Shown here in pieces: positions 8,587 to 17,378 of a stretch of DNA of 64,000 bases. The position numbers and the translations under genes were made by a program. How positions within the stretch are numbered: position 1 is the first letter of the stretch; the number at the start of each line of letters is the position of its first letter. This DNA comes from Fictibacillus arsenicus (GTDB lineage Bacteria > Bacillota > Bacilli > Bacillales > Fictibacillaceae): contig NZ_MQMF01000001.1 of the NCBI RefSeq assembly GCF_001999465.1, forward strand, positions 558,001-622,000, read 5' to 3'. The notes beneath the pieces were generated by a model. It was not told where the DNA came from, ran no database searches, and saw only the letters and a list, made by a program, of their open reading frames with translations.

Positions 8587-8874
8587 TTGTTCGAAAAAGA
8601 GAAAGAGCAGTACACTGATTTTTCGAATGTAGAGACCGGTCGCAACTATGTGCTTCCTGAAGATTTGCCTGAAGGTCCATACGGTTCCCCGATAAAGCGG
8701 GCTTTAGGTAAATCAACTCCGTGGAGAGAAGAGCAGCGTTACTATAGTGCTTTTAACTACGAAAATAAAACCTTGCACGAAGGTCTTGAAAGACATGATC
8801 CTGGCGCGCATCCAACCCACGATGACCCAGAATCTCATTCTGAACAGCCTTATGATGATTCTCGCGGCTCATAA
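8587..8874 (+). CDS. Small conserved cytosolic protein of unknown function
   Basis: 95-residue hydrophilic protein. The chosen TTG at 8587 has GAGAGG nine bases upstream; the in-frame ATG at 8578 would sit directly against that site, and the ATG at 8332 lies in the repeat. Conserved-looking motifs are NVETGRNYVLPEDLPEGPYG, STPWREEQRYYSAFNYENK and an acidic, His-rich tail PGAHPTHDDPE. No known domain is recognised. It sits between DUF3055 and yutD genes and shares the terminator at 8885-8906 with yutD. Confidence 0.65.
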   Translation: MFEKEKEQYTDFSNVETGRNYVLPEDLPEGPYGSPIKRALGKSTPWREEQRYYSAFNYENKTLHEGLERHDPGAHPTHDDPESHSEQPYDDSRGS

Positions 8875-8884
8875 GCAAAGAAAA

Positions 8885-8906
8885 AACCCCTGAATTCTCA
8901 GGGGTT
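8885..8906. terminator. Bidirectional terminator
   Basis: AACCCCTGA/TCAGGGGTT stem flanked by A-rich and T-rich tracts; the yutD stop codon falls within it. Confidence 0.85.
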
Positions 8907-9173
8907 TACTTTTTTCAACACAAAATACGGGCATCCGAAATTGCAATACTCATAAATGTATTCCGGCAAAGTACTGATTTTCGTATCGAACGTAGCCTTT
9001 TCGTGATTATCTTCAAAAAAACCACGCAAACGAAGTTGCTCGTAACCGAGGTCACCAACAATATAATCGTATTTATGTAAAATTTCACTATAGCGCGCTT
9101 TAAATTGTTCCTCATTAAAGGCTTCCCGTACATCTTCAATCACTTCATAGGAATAATTACCAACTGTAATCAA
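8898..9173 (-). CDS. yutD: YutD, DUF1027-family protein
   Basis: 91-residue protein with the YutD hallmark residues YDYIVGDLGYEQLRLRGFF and a C-terminal YEYCNFGCPYFVL carrying two Cys. Role unknown. The start is TTG at 9173, with GAGGTGA eight bases upstream; no better ATG is available. Position between yutE and yutC follows B. subtilis order. Confidence 0.88.
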   Translation of the reverse strand: MITVGNYSYEVIEDVREAFNEEQFKARYSEILHKYDYIVGDLGYEQLRLRGFFEDNHEKATFDTKISTLPEYIYEYCNFGCPYFVLKKVNP

Positions 9174-9295
9174 AAATGCTTCACCTCATTTCCTGATACT
9201 TATTTTACCATGTTTCGCCCATTAACAGCCAACAATTTCTTTGTAAACTATTTACGTTTAAGGTCATTCTAAAGAATAAGGAGGTGAAAACACCT

Positions 9296-9907
9296 GTGAA
9301 AAAATTAGGAGTGTTTTTATGTTTAGTCATCGTTCTCTCTGCATGCGGCGGCGGTGATCAAAAGAAAATGGGTCAGGAATATAAATTTTCAAAAACAAAT
9401 GTTAAAGATGAAAATCGGATTGGCAACAACAAGAATTACGGGGATTTTGGATATATGCGCCATATGTCCGGGGACAGAGTTAAAACAGGAAATGCTGTAC
9501 CTTACTTAAATCGTCAAAAACTTGCAGATATGATCTCAGACATGGTTCTTCAGCTTCCTGACATAAAAGATGTAGGGACCCTAGTGACGGATGAAGAAGT
9601 ATTAATCGGATATAAGACGACGAACAAAGACAGAGTTGCTGCAGCTGACCAGGTTAAAATGACTGGATTCTCTGTTGTTCCAAGATATTATCACGTATAT
9701 GTGAGTGATGAAAAAGGCATGATTGATAAAATTGAACAGTATCAATCTTTAAATAACGATACAGAGGACATTGAAGGAATCATCGACCGCCTGATTCAGG
9801 AAATGAAGAAATCTCCACAGGGTAAGAAATGGAACTACGGAGAAAATGAAAACGGAGAAATGAATGGTGAAACAAATCCAATGCGCGGTGAAATGGAAGG
9901 AAAATAA
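9296..9907 (+). CDS. yutC: YutC, YhcN/YlaJ-family sporulation lipoprotein
   Basis: 203-residue secreted lipoprotein of a family found in spores. A signal peptide with lipobox LSAC (Cys near residue 17) is followed by a Gly-rich linker and a YhcN-type domain, including IKDVGTLVTDEEVLIGY. The GTG at 9296 is taken as start because AGGAGGTG lies ten bases upstream; the earlier in-frame GTG at 9284 is part of that site. The C-terminal tail is rich in Glu, Asn and Met. It is convergent with lipA and shares the hairpin at 9910-9935. Confidence 0.87.
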   Translation: MKKLGVFLCLVIVLSACGGGDQKKMGQEYKFSKTNVKDENRIGNNKNYGDFGYMRHMSGDRVKTGNAVPYLNRQKLADMISDMVLQLPDIKDVGTLVTDEEVLIGYKTTNKDRVAAADQVKMTGFSVVPRYYHVYVSDEKGMIDKIEQYQSLNNDTEDIEGIIDRLIQEMKKSPQGKKWNYGENENGEMNGETNPMRGEMEGK

Positions 9908-9909
9908 AA

Positions 9910-9935
9910 ACCAGAAGCAGATTTTTGCTTCTGGT
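9910..9935. terminator. Bidirectional terminator between yutC and lipA
   Basis: ACCAGAAGCA/TGCTTCTGGT perfect 10-bp stem followed by CTTTTTG on plus and A-run on the other side. Confidence 0.9.
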
Positions 9936-9944
9936 CTTTTTGTG

Positions 9945-10829
9945 TTAGATGTTTTGAGCTGCGGCATTTACTTGTTCATCCGCGTGATAAGAAGAACGCA
10001 CGAGCGGACCGGATTCACAATGTTTAAATCCTTTGCTGAAGGCAATATCACGAAGCTCTTTAAACTCTTCAGGTGTATAATACTTTTGTACTTTTAAATG
10101 TTTCTTCGTTGGCTGTAAATATTGACCGATAGTCATGATATCCACGTTGTTTGCACGCAGATCATCCATTGTTTCGATGATCTCTTCCCATGTTTCACCA
10201 AGTCCGATCATAAGGCTTGATTTAGTTGGAATGTTTGCATTCATTTCTTTTGCGCGGCGCAAGAATTCCATTGTTCGATCATAAGTAGCACGTGCACGAA
10301 CTCTTGGAGAAAGTCGTCTTACTGTTTCAATGTTGTGGTTCATAATATCAGGTTTTGCATCCATTAATGTTTTCAGTGCATCAATGTCTCCCAGCATATC
10401 CGATGGAAGAACTTCGATTGAACAGAATGGATTTCGTGCGCGTACTGCACGTACAGTTTCTGCGAAGACATGTGCTCCGCCGTCTTTTAGATCATCACGG
10501 GCAACAGCCGTTATAACTACGTGTTTAAGCCCCATTTGCTCTACTGATTCAGCAACACGTTCTGGTTCTTGAAGATCTAATTCTGTAGGTAAGCCAGTTT
10601 TCACGGCACAAAAACGGCAAGCTCGGGTACAGATGTCTCCTAAGATCATGAATGTTGCTGTTTTACGGACAGCCCAACACTCATGAATGTTAGGACATTT
10701 CGCTTCTTCACAAACGGTATGTAGCTTCTTTTCACGCATCATCTTCTTAAGTTCTTTATAATTCTCGTTCGTGTTTAGCTTTATTTTCAACCATTCCGGT
10801 TTACGTACATATTCTTCTTTCTTTGCCAT
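9945..10829 (-). CDS. lipA: LipA, lipoyl synthase
   Basis: Radical-SAM enzyme that inserts two sulfurs into protein-bound octanoate to give lipoate, needed by 2-oxoacid dehydrogenases and GcvH. 294 residues from [13 protein letters not shown]. Of three consecutive in-frame ATGs, the last (10829) best fits the GGGGTGAT ribosome site. The auxiliary cluster uses C40-x4-C45-x5-C51 and the radical-SAM cluster C67-x3-C71-x2-C74. The C-terminal [13 protein letters not shown] contributes the conserved Ser. Its product would modify GcvH encoded at 57 kb. Confidence 0.97.
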   Translation of the reverse strand: MAKKEEYVRKPEWLKIKLNTNENYKELKKMMREKKLHTVCEEAKCPNIHECWAVRKTATFMILGDICTRACRFCAVKTGLPTELDLQEPERVAESVEQMGLKHVVITAVARDDLKDGGAHVFAETVRAVRARNPFCSIEVLPSDMLGDIDALKTLMDAKPDIMNHNIETVRRLSPRVRARATYDRTMEFLRRAKEMNANIPTKSSLMIGLGETWEEIIETMDDLRANNVDIMTIGQYLQPTKKHLKVQKYYTPEEFKELRDIAFSKGFKHCESGPLVRSSYHADEQVNAAAQNI

Positions 10830-11019
10830 CATCATCACCCCAAATTTTCTTGGTCTGAAAGTCACATTTTTGTTTAGATTTAAACAATATTCCCATCAAT
10901 ACTCTACCATATGACAGCCAAAAGTCCAAACATGAGTTTTTTCCAACATTTTTCCTTCATGTTTTTTTGTAAGTTCAACAAACTAATGGTAAATGAGAGA
11001 AAGGAGTGGTTTGGGACGT

Positions 11020-12021
11020 ATGAGGAAATTCACAGTCCTGTTCCTCACTCTGGCAGCCCTTCTAATGACCTTTCTTCCCGAAAGAAGCAGCGAGGCAGCC
11101 GAGCGATTTACAAAAGAAGATGTTGACAGGCTGAGCATTTATAAAAAGATGGAGTCAGTCACACTTATTCCATGGCATTATTTTGCCGGTGTCGACCAGT
11201 ATGAAAGAAGCGTCCGAAAAGCCAGAAGAGACCTTCCGGCAAGAAAAGGTCTTGTGGGCATATACTTTTCCCCTATTCAATGGTCAGGACCAATCAATCC
11301 AATAATGGATGATACAAACCCTGAGCGAATTGCCATGTTTGGGGGAATAGGAAAAGACGGCAACAATGATGGAATTGCTGATCGTAACAACGATGAAGAT
11401 ATTCTGTTTACATTCGCTGATATCATCCAAGAACATGGTCACGATATTGAAAATTTCCGAATCGGGCTTTGGAGTTATTATCAAAGAGACAAAGCCGTGG
11501 ATATCATTATGGAAAACGCAAAGATCTATGAGACATATGGTACTGTTTCTTTAGATAAACATAGCTTTATTGTGCCTTTAAGATCCAACTACAGCTATCG
11601 AAGCACTTGGGGTGACCGCCGTGGTTTTGGCGGACTTCGTATCCATGAAGGAACGGATATTTTTGCTGATTATGGTGTTCCTGTAAAAGCTGTCTCGTAT
11701 GGAGTCGTAGAAGTTAAAGGATGGAACCGCTTTGGCGGATGGAGAATCGGGATTCGTGATATTAATAACGTGTATCATTACTACGCACATTTAGGGAGTT
11801 TTAATAAAAGCATTGAAAAAGGTTCGATCGTAGAACCGGGTACAGTACTTGGCTACGTAGGCAGTACGGGATACGGTCCTCCAGGGACGTCCGGAAAGTT
11901 TCCGCCACATCTTCATTTTGGGATGTACCGAGATAACGGGGTTACCGAGTGGGCATTTGATCCGTATCCTTATTTAAAAGCATGGGAACGACAGGAAAGA
12001 ATAGATAGCAGAAGAAGGTAA
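11020..12021 (+). CDS. lytH: LytH, M23-family L-Ala-D-Glu peptidase
   Basis: Secreted LytM-type metallopeptidase. In B. subtilis LytH trims cross-bridges in spore cortex peptidoglycan. An N-terminal signal segment (KFTVLFLTLAALLMTFL) precedes a linker domain. Zinc ligands and catalytic residues lie in HEGTD (His209, Asp213), YAHLG (His259) and HLHFG (His299/His301). About 333 residues. The start is uncertain: ATG 11020 is 13 bases from AGGAG, while an in-frame TTG at 11011 is closer. Divergent from lipA, as in B. subtilis; sporulation control is expected. Confidence 0.9.
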   Translation: MRKFTVLFLTLAALLMTFLPERSSEAAERFTKEDVDRLSIYKKMESVTLIPWHYFAGVDQYERSVRKARRDLPARKGLVGIYFSPIQWSGPINPIMDDTNPERIAMFGGIGKDGNNDGIADRNNDEDILFTFADIIQEHGHDIENFRIGLWSYYQRDKAVDIIMENAKIYETYGTVSLDKHSFIVPLRSNYSYRSTWGDRRGFGGLRIHEGTDIFADYGVPVKAVSYGVVEVKGWNRFGGWRIGIRDINNVYHYYAHLGSFNKSIEKGSIVEPGTVLGYVGSTGYGPPGTSGKFPPHLHFGMYRDNGVTEWAFDPYPYLKAWERQERIDSRRR

Positions 12022-12024
12022 AAA

Positions 12025-12044
12025 AGAAGCTGGGGGCAGCTTCT
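12025..12044 (+). terminator. Terminator after lytH
   Basis: AGAAGCT-GGGGGC-AGCTTCT hairpin followed by TTTTC. Confidence 0.85.
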
Positions 12045-12132
12045 TTTTCGTTCAGTTGAACACATCATAAATTCCGTATGGCGAGCATAAATCTCGAGCT
12101 TCGCTCTGATTTATGATCTTAATATGTAAAAA

Positions 12133-12160
12133 AGCTGATTCCTCATACGAGAAATCAGCT
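12133..12160 (-). terminator. Terminator after metS
   Basis: AGCTGATT/AATCAGCT stem with a T-run on the minus strand, eight bases past the metS stop. Confidence 0.88.
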
Positions 12161-12167
12161 TTTTTTC

Positions 12168-12272
12168 TTATTTTTTTCTAGAAACACGTACCACATTTGC
12201 TATACTAGCCAGCAAGCCACCCCAAAGGATCACCATGCCGATAACCATCATTGCAATCGCACTGCCTGTCAT
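12168..12272 (-). CDS. metS: MetS-type small subunit of NSS amino-acid importer
   Basis: A 34-residue single-membrane-span protein: MTGSAIAMMVIGMVILWGG followed by LLASIANVVRVSRKK. Such small subunits partner NSS transporters of the MetP type, which import methionine and alanine in Corynebacterium. ATG at 12272 is preceded by GGGAGGT lying inside the end of the transporter gene, and one base separates the two coding regions, so they are translationally linked. A terminator follows at once. Confidence 0.88.
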   Translation of the reverse strand: MTGSAIAMMVIGMVILWGGLLASIANVVRVSRKK

Positions 12273-12273
12273 A

Positions 12274-13776
12274 TCAGCTGACCTCCCTTTTCTCTTGTAC
12301 AGCATTTGTTTTCCATTTCACTAAACTTAGCAGGAATCCGAGGACGATAACGCCAACAGCAACTGCTAAACCATATGTTACGACTAATCCAGTAGGATAT
12401 CCGCCATAGTTTTCAGCAATATTTTGTCTGATGTTATCATACATCATGTAGCCAAGAAGGATCGGTGTAATAACACCAAGACAAACTTTCCACCACATGC
12501 CAGTTCTTAGATCAGAAATACCGTTCGCATGGTCCTGAAGTCCCTTAAGCTGCTTGAAGAACCAAGCTATAAGAACTACTTCTGCAAGACCTGCCAATGT
12601 AATACCGAAGTTGTTGATAAAGTAGTCTGTGATATCAAGCATATATAATCCGCCTTTTGTAGCGAAAAGCAATGAAATAACAGAGGCTACACCACCGCCC
12701 ATAAGGACAGCTTTTGTTCTGGAGATACCAAACTTATCTTGTAATGCTGCAACATACGTTTCTACGATCGAGATTAGAGATGTCATACCCGCAAATACAA
12801 GCGTTAAGAAGAACATTGTACCAAAGAAGGCATTACCGCCCGGGAACTCATTAATAATCGCAGGGAATACTTCGAATGCTAGTCCGATTCCGCCTTTTAC
12901 AACGTCTGCAACTGGCAATCCTTGCTGCATAGCCATAAATCCTAATGCAGCGAAAACTCCGATACCTGCAAGAAGTTCAAAACCTGAGTTTGCAAAACCT
13001 GTTATAAAAGCATTGTTATTAATATCTGATTTTTTAGGAAGATAGCTTGAATACGTCACCATGATTGCAAATGCAATAGATAACGAGAAGAAAATTTGAC
13101 CGTAAGCCGCTACCCATACCTTACCGTTATTGATCATACTCCAATCTGGTGTGAAGAAAGTGTTCAATCCTTGTGCAGCTCCATCAAGAGTTACTGCACG
13201 GATAACAATTAGTAAAAACATAATAACTAAAGCAGGAATAAAAATTTTATTGAACCTTTCAATACCTTTGGAAACACCTTTATAAAGTACTAATAGTGTG
13301 ACAACCCAGACGATTAAGAGAGCAATCACTACTCCTGGTACCAAACCGCCGATGTCACCAGGCGTTGCACTCAGCTTAATTACCTCACCGTAGAAAAAGT
13401 CAGATGGCTTTTCTCCCCAAGATAAATTCAAGCCGTAGATGGAGTACTTTAAAGCCCATGCGATAATAACCGCATAATAAGTTGAAATGACAAATGCTAC
13501 AAAAACTTGCCACCATCCAAGCCATTCCGCATTCTTGTGAAGACGGAAGTAAGAAAGCGGTGCCGATCCTCTATACTTATGTCCTAGTGTAAACTCCAGG
13601 ATCAATAAGGGAATACCTGCCGTTAATAGTGCTACTAAGTAAGGGATAAAGAATGCTCCTCCACCATTTTCATAAGCAACAGCTGGAAATCTCCAGATGT
13701 TACCCAATCCGATCGCGGAACCAACCGCTGCTAAAATAAAACCGTAGCGGCTTCCCCATTGTTGCCGATCTTCCAT
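12274..13776 (-). CDS. metP: MetP-like sodium-dependent (NSS) amino-acid transporter
   Basis: Twelve-helix sodium symporter of the neurotransmitter:sodium symporter family, 500 residues. The N-terminal GFILAAVGSAIGLGNIWRFP is the family sodium/substrate-site signature (helix 1). Coupling to a MetS-like small subunit suggests a methionine/alanine importer. Substrate is inferred from the pairing, not from binding residues. It starts at MEDRQQWGSRYG and is driven by the TTGACA/TATACT promoter upstream. The operon is metP-metS only. Confidence 0.88.
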   Translation of the reverse strand: MEDRQQWGSRYGFILAAVGSAIGLGNIWRFPAVAYENGGGAFFIPYLVALLTAGIPLLILEFTLGHKYRGSAPLSYFRLHKNAEWLGWWQVFVAFVISTYYAVIIAWALKYSIYGLNLSWGEKPSDFFYGEVIKLSATPGDIGGLVPGVVIALLIVWVVTLLVLYKGVSKGIERFNKIFIPALVIMFLLIVIRAVTLDGAAQGLNTFFTPDWSMINNGKVWVAAYGQIFFSLSIAFAIMVTYSSYLPKKSDINNNAFITGFANSGFELLAGIGVFAALGFMAMQQGLPVADVVKGGIGLAFEVFPAIINEFPGGNAFFGTMFFLTLVFAGMTSLISIVETYVAALQDKFGISRTKAVLMGGGVASVISLLFATKGGLYMLDITDYFINNFGITLAGLAEVVLIAWFFKQLKGLQDHANGISDLRTGMWWKVCLGVITPILLGYMMYDNIRQNIAENYGGYPTGLVVTYGLAVAVGVIVLGFLLSLVKWKTNAVQEKREVS

Positions 13777-13846
13777 CGTTGTTTCCCCCTTTTTGATAAA
13801 GTCAAAAATTTTACAATTGTTACTTTTTTCTGACTATTCTGGGTTT

Positions 13847-13876
13847 AGTATATTACAATTAAATGAATCCTGTCAA
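13847..13876 (-). promoter_or_regulatory. Sigma-A promoter of metP-metS
   Basis: TTGACA at 13871-13876 and TATACT at 13847-13852 on the minus strand, 18-base spacer, about 70 bases upstream of the metP start. Confidence 0.75.
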
Positions 13877-13936
13877 AGTGTTTTTAGTAATTTTGTCGTA
13901 ATATAGGGAAACAAGTCGTATAAATATAAGAAAAAA

Positions 13937-13957
13937 TGCCCGGTTTAAAACCGGGCA
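13937..13957 (-). terminator. Terminator after the lysW-like gene
   Basis: TGCCCGGTTTTAAACCGGGCA perfect palindrome followed by TTTTTTC on the minus strand, nine bases after the stop codon. Confidence 0.92.
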
Positions 13958-13965
13958 CTTCCATT

Positions 13966-15555
13966 TTAAGCTTTAAATGTATTCTCATTTACATGATTTT
14001 TACCCAACCATTTCTTTAGTAGGACTAATGCAACAGCAAATACCGCTGTTGAAGCTAATAATCCTATCCAGACACTCTCAGTTAAACCAAGAGCCAAATA
14101 ACCAATAGCCGAGATTCCTGCAGCCAACAAGCTATAAGGAAGCTGCGTCATCACGTGATCAATATGATGGCTTCCTGCTCCGGTTGATGAAAGAATGGTC
14201 GTATCTGAAATTGGTGAACAATGGTCTCCAAATACTGATCCAGCAAGTACTGCAGCTAATACAGGCAGCATTAGTTCGACATTTGTAGAAGCTGCAATCT
14301 CTGCAGCAATAGGAAGCATTACACCGAATGTTCCCCAAGATGTACCTGTCGCAAAGGCCATAAGACCTGATAAAACAAATAATACAAGTGGCAGATAAGC
14401 AAGGTTCATATGCTGATCCACTAATCCAGCTAAATATTTTCCTGTTCCGAGACCATCGATGACTGAAATAATCGTCCACGCAAAAATTAAAATCGTTACA
14501 GCACCCATCATTGATTGAATACCTCTGCCCAATCCTCTTCCTAAAGCAGAAGCACCCATCTTTTTAGGCAAGAAGAAAAGGATCGCAGCTGCTAAACCGA
14601 TTAATCCCCCATAAAGCAGTGATTTTGGTACATCTGTATTTTCAAAAATGGATAGGAGAGTAACCTTAGTAGGTTCTTCTAGACCTTTTACATTTTCAAT
14701 CCCTGTATAGAACATAAAACCAACTGTTGCAACAATTAAAAGAACGATCGGCCACACAAGGTCACCAACTTTTCCTTTATCACTTTCTTCAAGCTTAATG
14801 CCTTCACCAATTGCTCCTTTTTTCTCTGGATCAATGACTTCTCCAGTAGCTAGAGCACGCTGTTCATGTTGTTTCATTGGACCAAAATCCAATTGAAAAT
14901 AAGCAACTGCAAAAACTAAAATAAGTGCAAAAACTGCATAAAAATTCATTGGAATCATTTGAATAAAAGCACTAAAAGCTGAAATATTTGTGATCTCATG
15001 AGTTGCTAAAATCGTTCCAATAATACCGATAATATAAGCGCCCCAGCTTGATACCGGAGAGATGACACAAACAGGTGCAGCCGTTGAATCTAAGTAATAA
15101 GCAAGCTTAGCACGTGAAATTCTGTGGCGATCCGTAATAGGTCTGCTTACATTTCCGACAGCTAATGAGTTGAAATAGTCATCGATAAAAATGACTAGAC
15201 CAAAAACTACTGTCAAAATTTGAGCCCCTCGTCTAGTCTTAACTCTCGAGATCGCCCATTCTCCAAATGCACGGCTTCCGCCGGCCATGGAGATAATGCT
15301 AGTCATCATTCCTAAGATCAATAGGAACAATAAAATATAGACGTTCCATTCGTTCAGGGCTCCATCTGAAATAAAATGCCCTTTAATAATCGTTCCAATC
15401 TCTTTCAATGTTGCTCCAAAATTAAAGTCATGAAGCAGTAATGCACCTGCAACAATCCCCGCCCCAAGCGAGATAAGTACTTGCCTAGTTAAAATAACCA
15501 TTAATATGGCTAACACTGGCGGTATTAATGAATAAATCGAATTCTCAAATTCCAT
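13966..15555 (-). CDS. lysW: NhaC-family transporter, probable lysine transporter LysW
   Basis: 529-residue polytopic membrane protein of the NhaC Na+/H+ antiporter superfamily. Conserved features are VIFIDDYFNSLAVGNVSRP near residue 160 and the later FATGTSWGTFGVMLPI and GDHCSPISDTTI. The ATG at 15555 has AGAAGGAGG in front; a longer frame from 15672 runs through the riboswitch terminator and is rejected. Control by a lysine riboswitch points to lysine (or lysine/Na+) transport, as proposed by comparative genomics for LysW. Transport specificity itself is inferred. Confidence 0.85.
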   Translation of the reverse strand: MEFENSIYSLIPPVLAILMVILTRQVLISLGAGIVAGALLLHDFNFGATLKEIGTIIKGHFISDGALNEWNVYILLFLLILGMMTSIISMAGGSRAFGEWAISRVKTRRGAQILTVVFGLVIFIDDYFNSLAVGNVSRPITDRHRISRAKLAYYLDSTAAPVCVISPVSSWGAYIIGIIGTILATHEITNISAFSAFIQMIPMNFYAVFALILVFAVAYFQLDFGPMKQHEQRALATGEVIDPEKKGAIGEGIKLEESDKGKVGDLVWPIVLLIVATVGFMFYTGIENVKGLEEPTKVTLLSIFENTDVPKSLLYGGLIGLAAAILFFLPKKMGASALGRGLGRGIQSMMGAVTILIFAWTIISVIDGLGTGKYLAGLVDQHMNLAYLPLVLFVLSGLMAFATGTSWGTFGVMLPIAAEIAASTNVELMLPVLAAVLAGSVFGDHCSPISDTTILSSTGAGSHHIDHVMTQLPYSLLAAGISAIGYLALGLTESVWIGLLASTAVFAVALVLLKKWLGKNHVNENTFKA

Positions 15556-15634
15556 AATGTTCCTCCTTCTTGTATTTAGCCATCCATTTGAGGAGTTTAT
15601 ACAGGACGCTGAGGAAAAAAAGACAAAATAAAAA

Positions 15635-15672
15635 GCGATCAATAGACAAGGAAATAACCTGCTATCAATCAC
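15635..15672 (-). terminator. Riboswitch expression-platform terminator
   Basis: GTGATTGATAG pairs with CTATTGATCGC on the minus strand and is followed by TTTTTATTTTG, 80 bases upstream of the lysW start and just after the lysine aptamer. It would end transcription when lysine is bound. Confidence 0.8.
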
Positions 15673-15689
15673 TTAAGTAATTTATGGTT

Positions 15690-15888
15690 TTCCTCATCGA
15701 TCAGTAGTCCTCCACTGCGTAGTTACCCTCGCAGTGACAGTTTTACACTTGTTTAGTGTAAACCCAGCAAAAATAAACAGACCGTTTTATTTTGCTTCGG
15801 CGGAAGTTCCTTTCCTTTTTCTTCACAGACGTCACTCTCTGAAAAAGTACTCTTAAAATCCGCTCCTCTACCCCATCGGTGATAGGCT
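15690..15888 (-). promoter_or_regulatory. Lysine riboswitch (L-box) aptamer
   Basis: Minus strand shows the conserved L-box blocks in order: GGGGTAGAGGAGCGG, AGAGTA, AAAGGAACTTCCGCCGAAGC, GCTGGGTTTACAC, CTGTCACTGC and a closing CAGTGGAG, with distal P1 strands around 15691-15711 and 15870-15888. Terminator and gene follow, so this is a transcriptional OFF switch for the NhaC-type transporter. Confidence 0.9.
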
Positions 15889-15920
15889 TAAAGACATATA
15901 AAATTTAAAATTCACTTTTC

Positions 15921-15948
15921 ATTATAACAAAGTTCACTTATTGGTCAA
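15921..15948 (-). promoter_or_regulatory. Promoter of the riboswitch-lysW transcript
   Basis: TTGACC (15943-15948) and TATAAT (15921-15926) with a 16-base spacer on the minus strand, about 35 bases upstream of the aptamer. Confidence 0.75.
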
Positions 15949-15981
15949 CCCTGAAAGGAGTTGTTAATTTAAGGAAAACTT

Positions 15982-16836
15982 TTATTCAGCTGATTCTTCT
16001 GCAACATCATCTGCAGCAGTTTCCTCTACTGCCTCTGCACTATCTTCCTTCTTCTTTTTAGCATCTTCCTTTTCCTTAATATTAGGATCGATCGGGAGTG
16101 CCGGCTGAATAGGATCTCCTGATTGATTATAGTAAATCGGTACTTCTCCAGGAATAAACTGCCCCATGATCTGAATGGGTCTCGTCACTGTAGCTGTTTC
16201 AGTAGCAAACGGAATAACTACTTTGGCCTTTACCGTTACGATGATATTAATGGAGATCCACGTATTATTGATGCCCACCGTTTCAATTTTCTCTTCAATG
16301 TCTGTGTTTACATCGCCAACGATCGTAAACTTAATCGGAATCTTAGGACCCAGGTTAGCGAGCAGGGAGTTTTCAGTGGCTTGCCCTAAAGGTATTTCCA
16401 TAATTACTCCTGGTTCATTAGAGTGACTGGTTTTCAGATTAAGATCTTCTGATGCAGCAATACTCTCAGGGATACGTCCTTTTTCGATTTCTTTTAAAAA
16501 CTCTTGGACAACGATTGCCGATTGGTTTTGAACGTTGTTAACTATTTTTTGGTTTACTCCGGCATAAACAATATTGCCATCCTTGTCTTCTTTAGAGATT
16601 AGAATATCCTGCATATCAATAGAATCGAACAATTTATTAATAATGGCTTCATTTATCGCCAAGGATGCGATCTCTTCTGTTTTTCTTTGAGCGACATGTA
16701 TCAAAGTAGGCTCGATTCCCCGGTCTACCAGCCACAATCCTTGAAGTGTGATAAGTACAAAAAGAGTAAAAGAAATCAGCACAACGTATCGAAACGGAAG
16801 CGGCCCTTTTCGAAGTCTCATTTTTTTTCGTTTCAA
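15982..16836 (-). CDS. yunB: YunB, sporulation protein
   Basis: 284-residue membrane-anchored protein required for proper sporulation in B. subtilis. One transmembrane helix near residues 22-44 (VVLISFTLFVLITLQGLWLV) precedes a large extracytoplasmic domain. That domain includes EIASLAINEAIINKL and VNTDIEEKIETVGINNTWI, shared with YunB/SpoIIR-type proteins. A low-complexity Lys/Glu/Ala tail ends the protein. The TTG at 16836 is selected because AAAGGGGGG lies about ten bases upstream; the first ATG inside is too far. Confidence 0.88.
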   Translation of the reverse strand: MKRKKMRLRKGPLPFRYVVLISFTLFVLITLQGLWLVDRGIEPTLIHVAQRKTEEIASLAINEAIINKLFDSIDMQDILISKEDKDGNIVYAGVNQKIVNNVQNQSAIVVQEFLKEIEKGRIPESIAASEDLNLKTSHSNEPGVIMEIPLGQATENSLLANLGPKIPIKFTIVGDVNTDIEEKIETVGINNTWISINIIVTVKAKVVIPFATETATVTRPIQIMGQFIPGEVPIYYNQSGDPIQPALPIDPNIKEKEDAKKKKEDSAEAVEETAADDVAEESAE

Positions 16837-16895
16837 CAAAAGGTAACCCCCCTTTCCTACAATGTATGCAGACAAGAGGGGGGCTCATTCGAGTT

Positions 16896-17378
16896 TTACC
16901 TGTTTATTTTTTTGTAAACAACAAAATCGTGCGGGTATTTATTTTTCTCATCTATAATACCAGCTGTTCGCGATACTTCTTTCCACTCATCATCGTTTAG
17001 CTTTGGAAAATAAGTATCAGCATCAAACGTATGATGAATCTCAGTAATATATAAGCGGTCTGCAACAGGAAGGAACTGCTTGAAGATCTCTGAACCGCCT
17101 ATAACACATATTTCTTCAGCATTCATTTTAAGAACTTCATCTACAGAATGAACAATCGTTGTCCCTTCTGCTTCATAACTTTGATCTCGGGTAACTACGA
17201 TATTTTCTCGTCCAGGCAGCGGCTTGCCGATCGATTCATATGTTTTTCTGCCCATAATGATTGGCTTACCCATCGTTGTTTTCTTGAAATGCTTTAAATC
17301 ATTAGGAAGGTACCAAGGCAAATCATTATCTTTTCCGATTGCCCGGTTCTCATCCATCGCTACGACAAAAGAAATCAT
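16896..17378 (-). CDS. dfrA: Dihydrofolate reductase
   Basis: NADPH-dependent reduction of dihydrofolate to tetrahydrofolate. 160 residues, normal length. Motifs: [21 protein letters not shown] (substrate and cofactor loop, in two parts), the acidic Asp at about 27 in [23 protein letters not shown] and [11 protein letters not shown]. Its ATG overlaps the stop of thyA by four bases, so the two are translationally coupled. It recycles the dihydrofolate made by ThyA. Confidence 0.96.
   Translation of the reverse strand: MISFVVAMDENRAIGKDNDLPWYLPNDLKHFKKTTMGKPIIMGRKTYESIGKPLPGRENIVVTRDQSYEAEGTTIVHSVDEVLKMNAEEICVIGGSEIFKQFLPVADRLYITEIHHTFDADTYFPKLNDDEWKEVSRTAGIIDEKNKYPHDFVVYKKINR

Noticed and set aside
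13966-15672. 568-codon version of the NhaC-type protein
   Set aside because: The extra 39 codons cover the riboswitch terminator and the AGAAGGAGG site of the true start.
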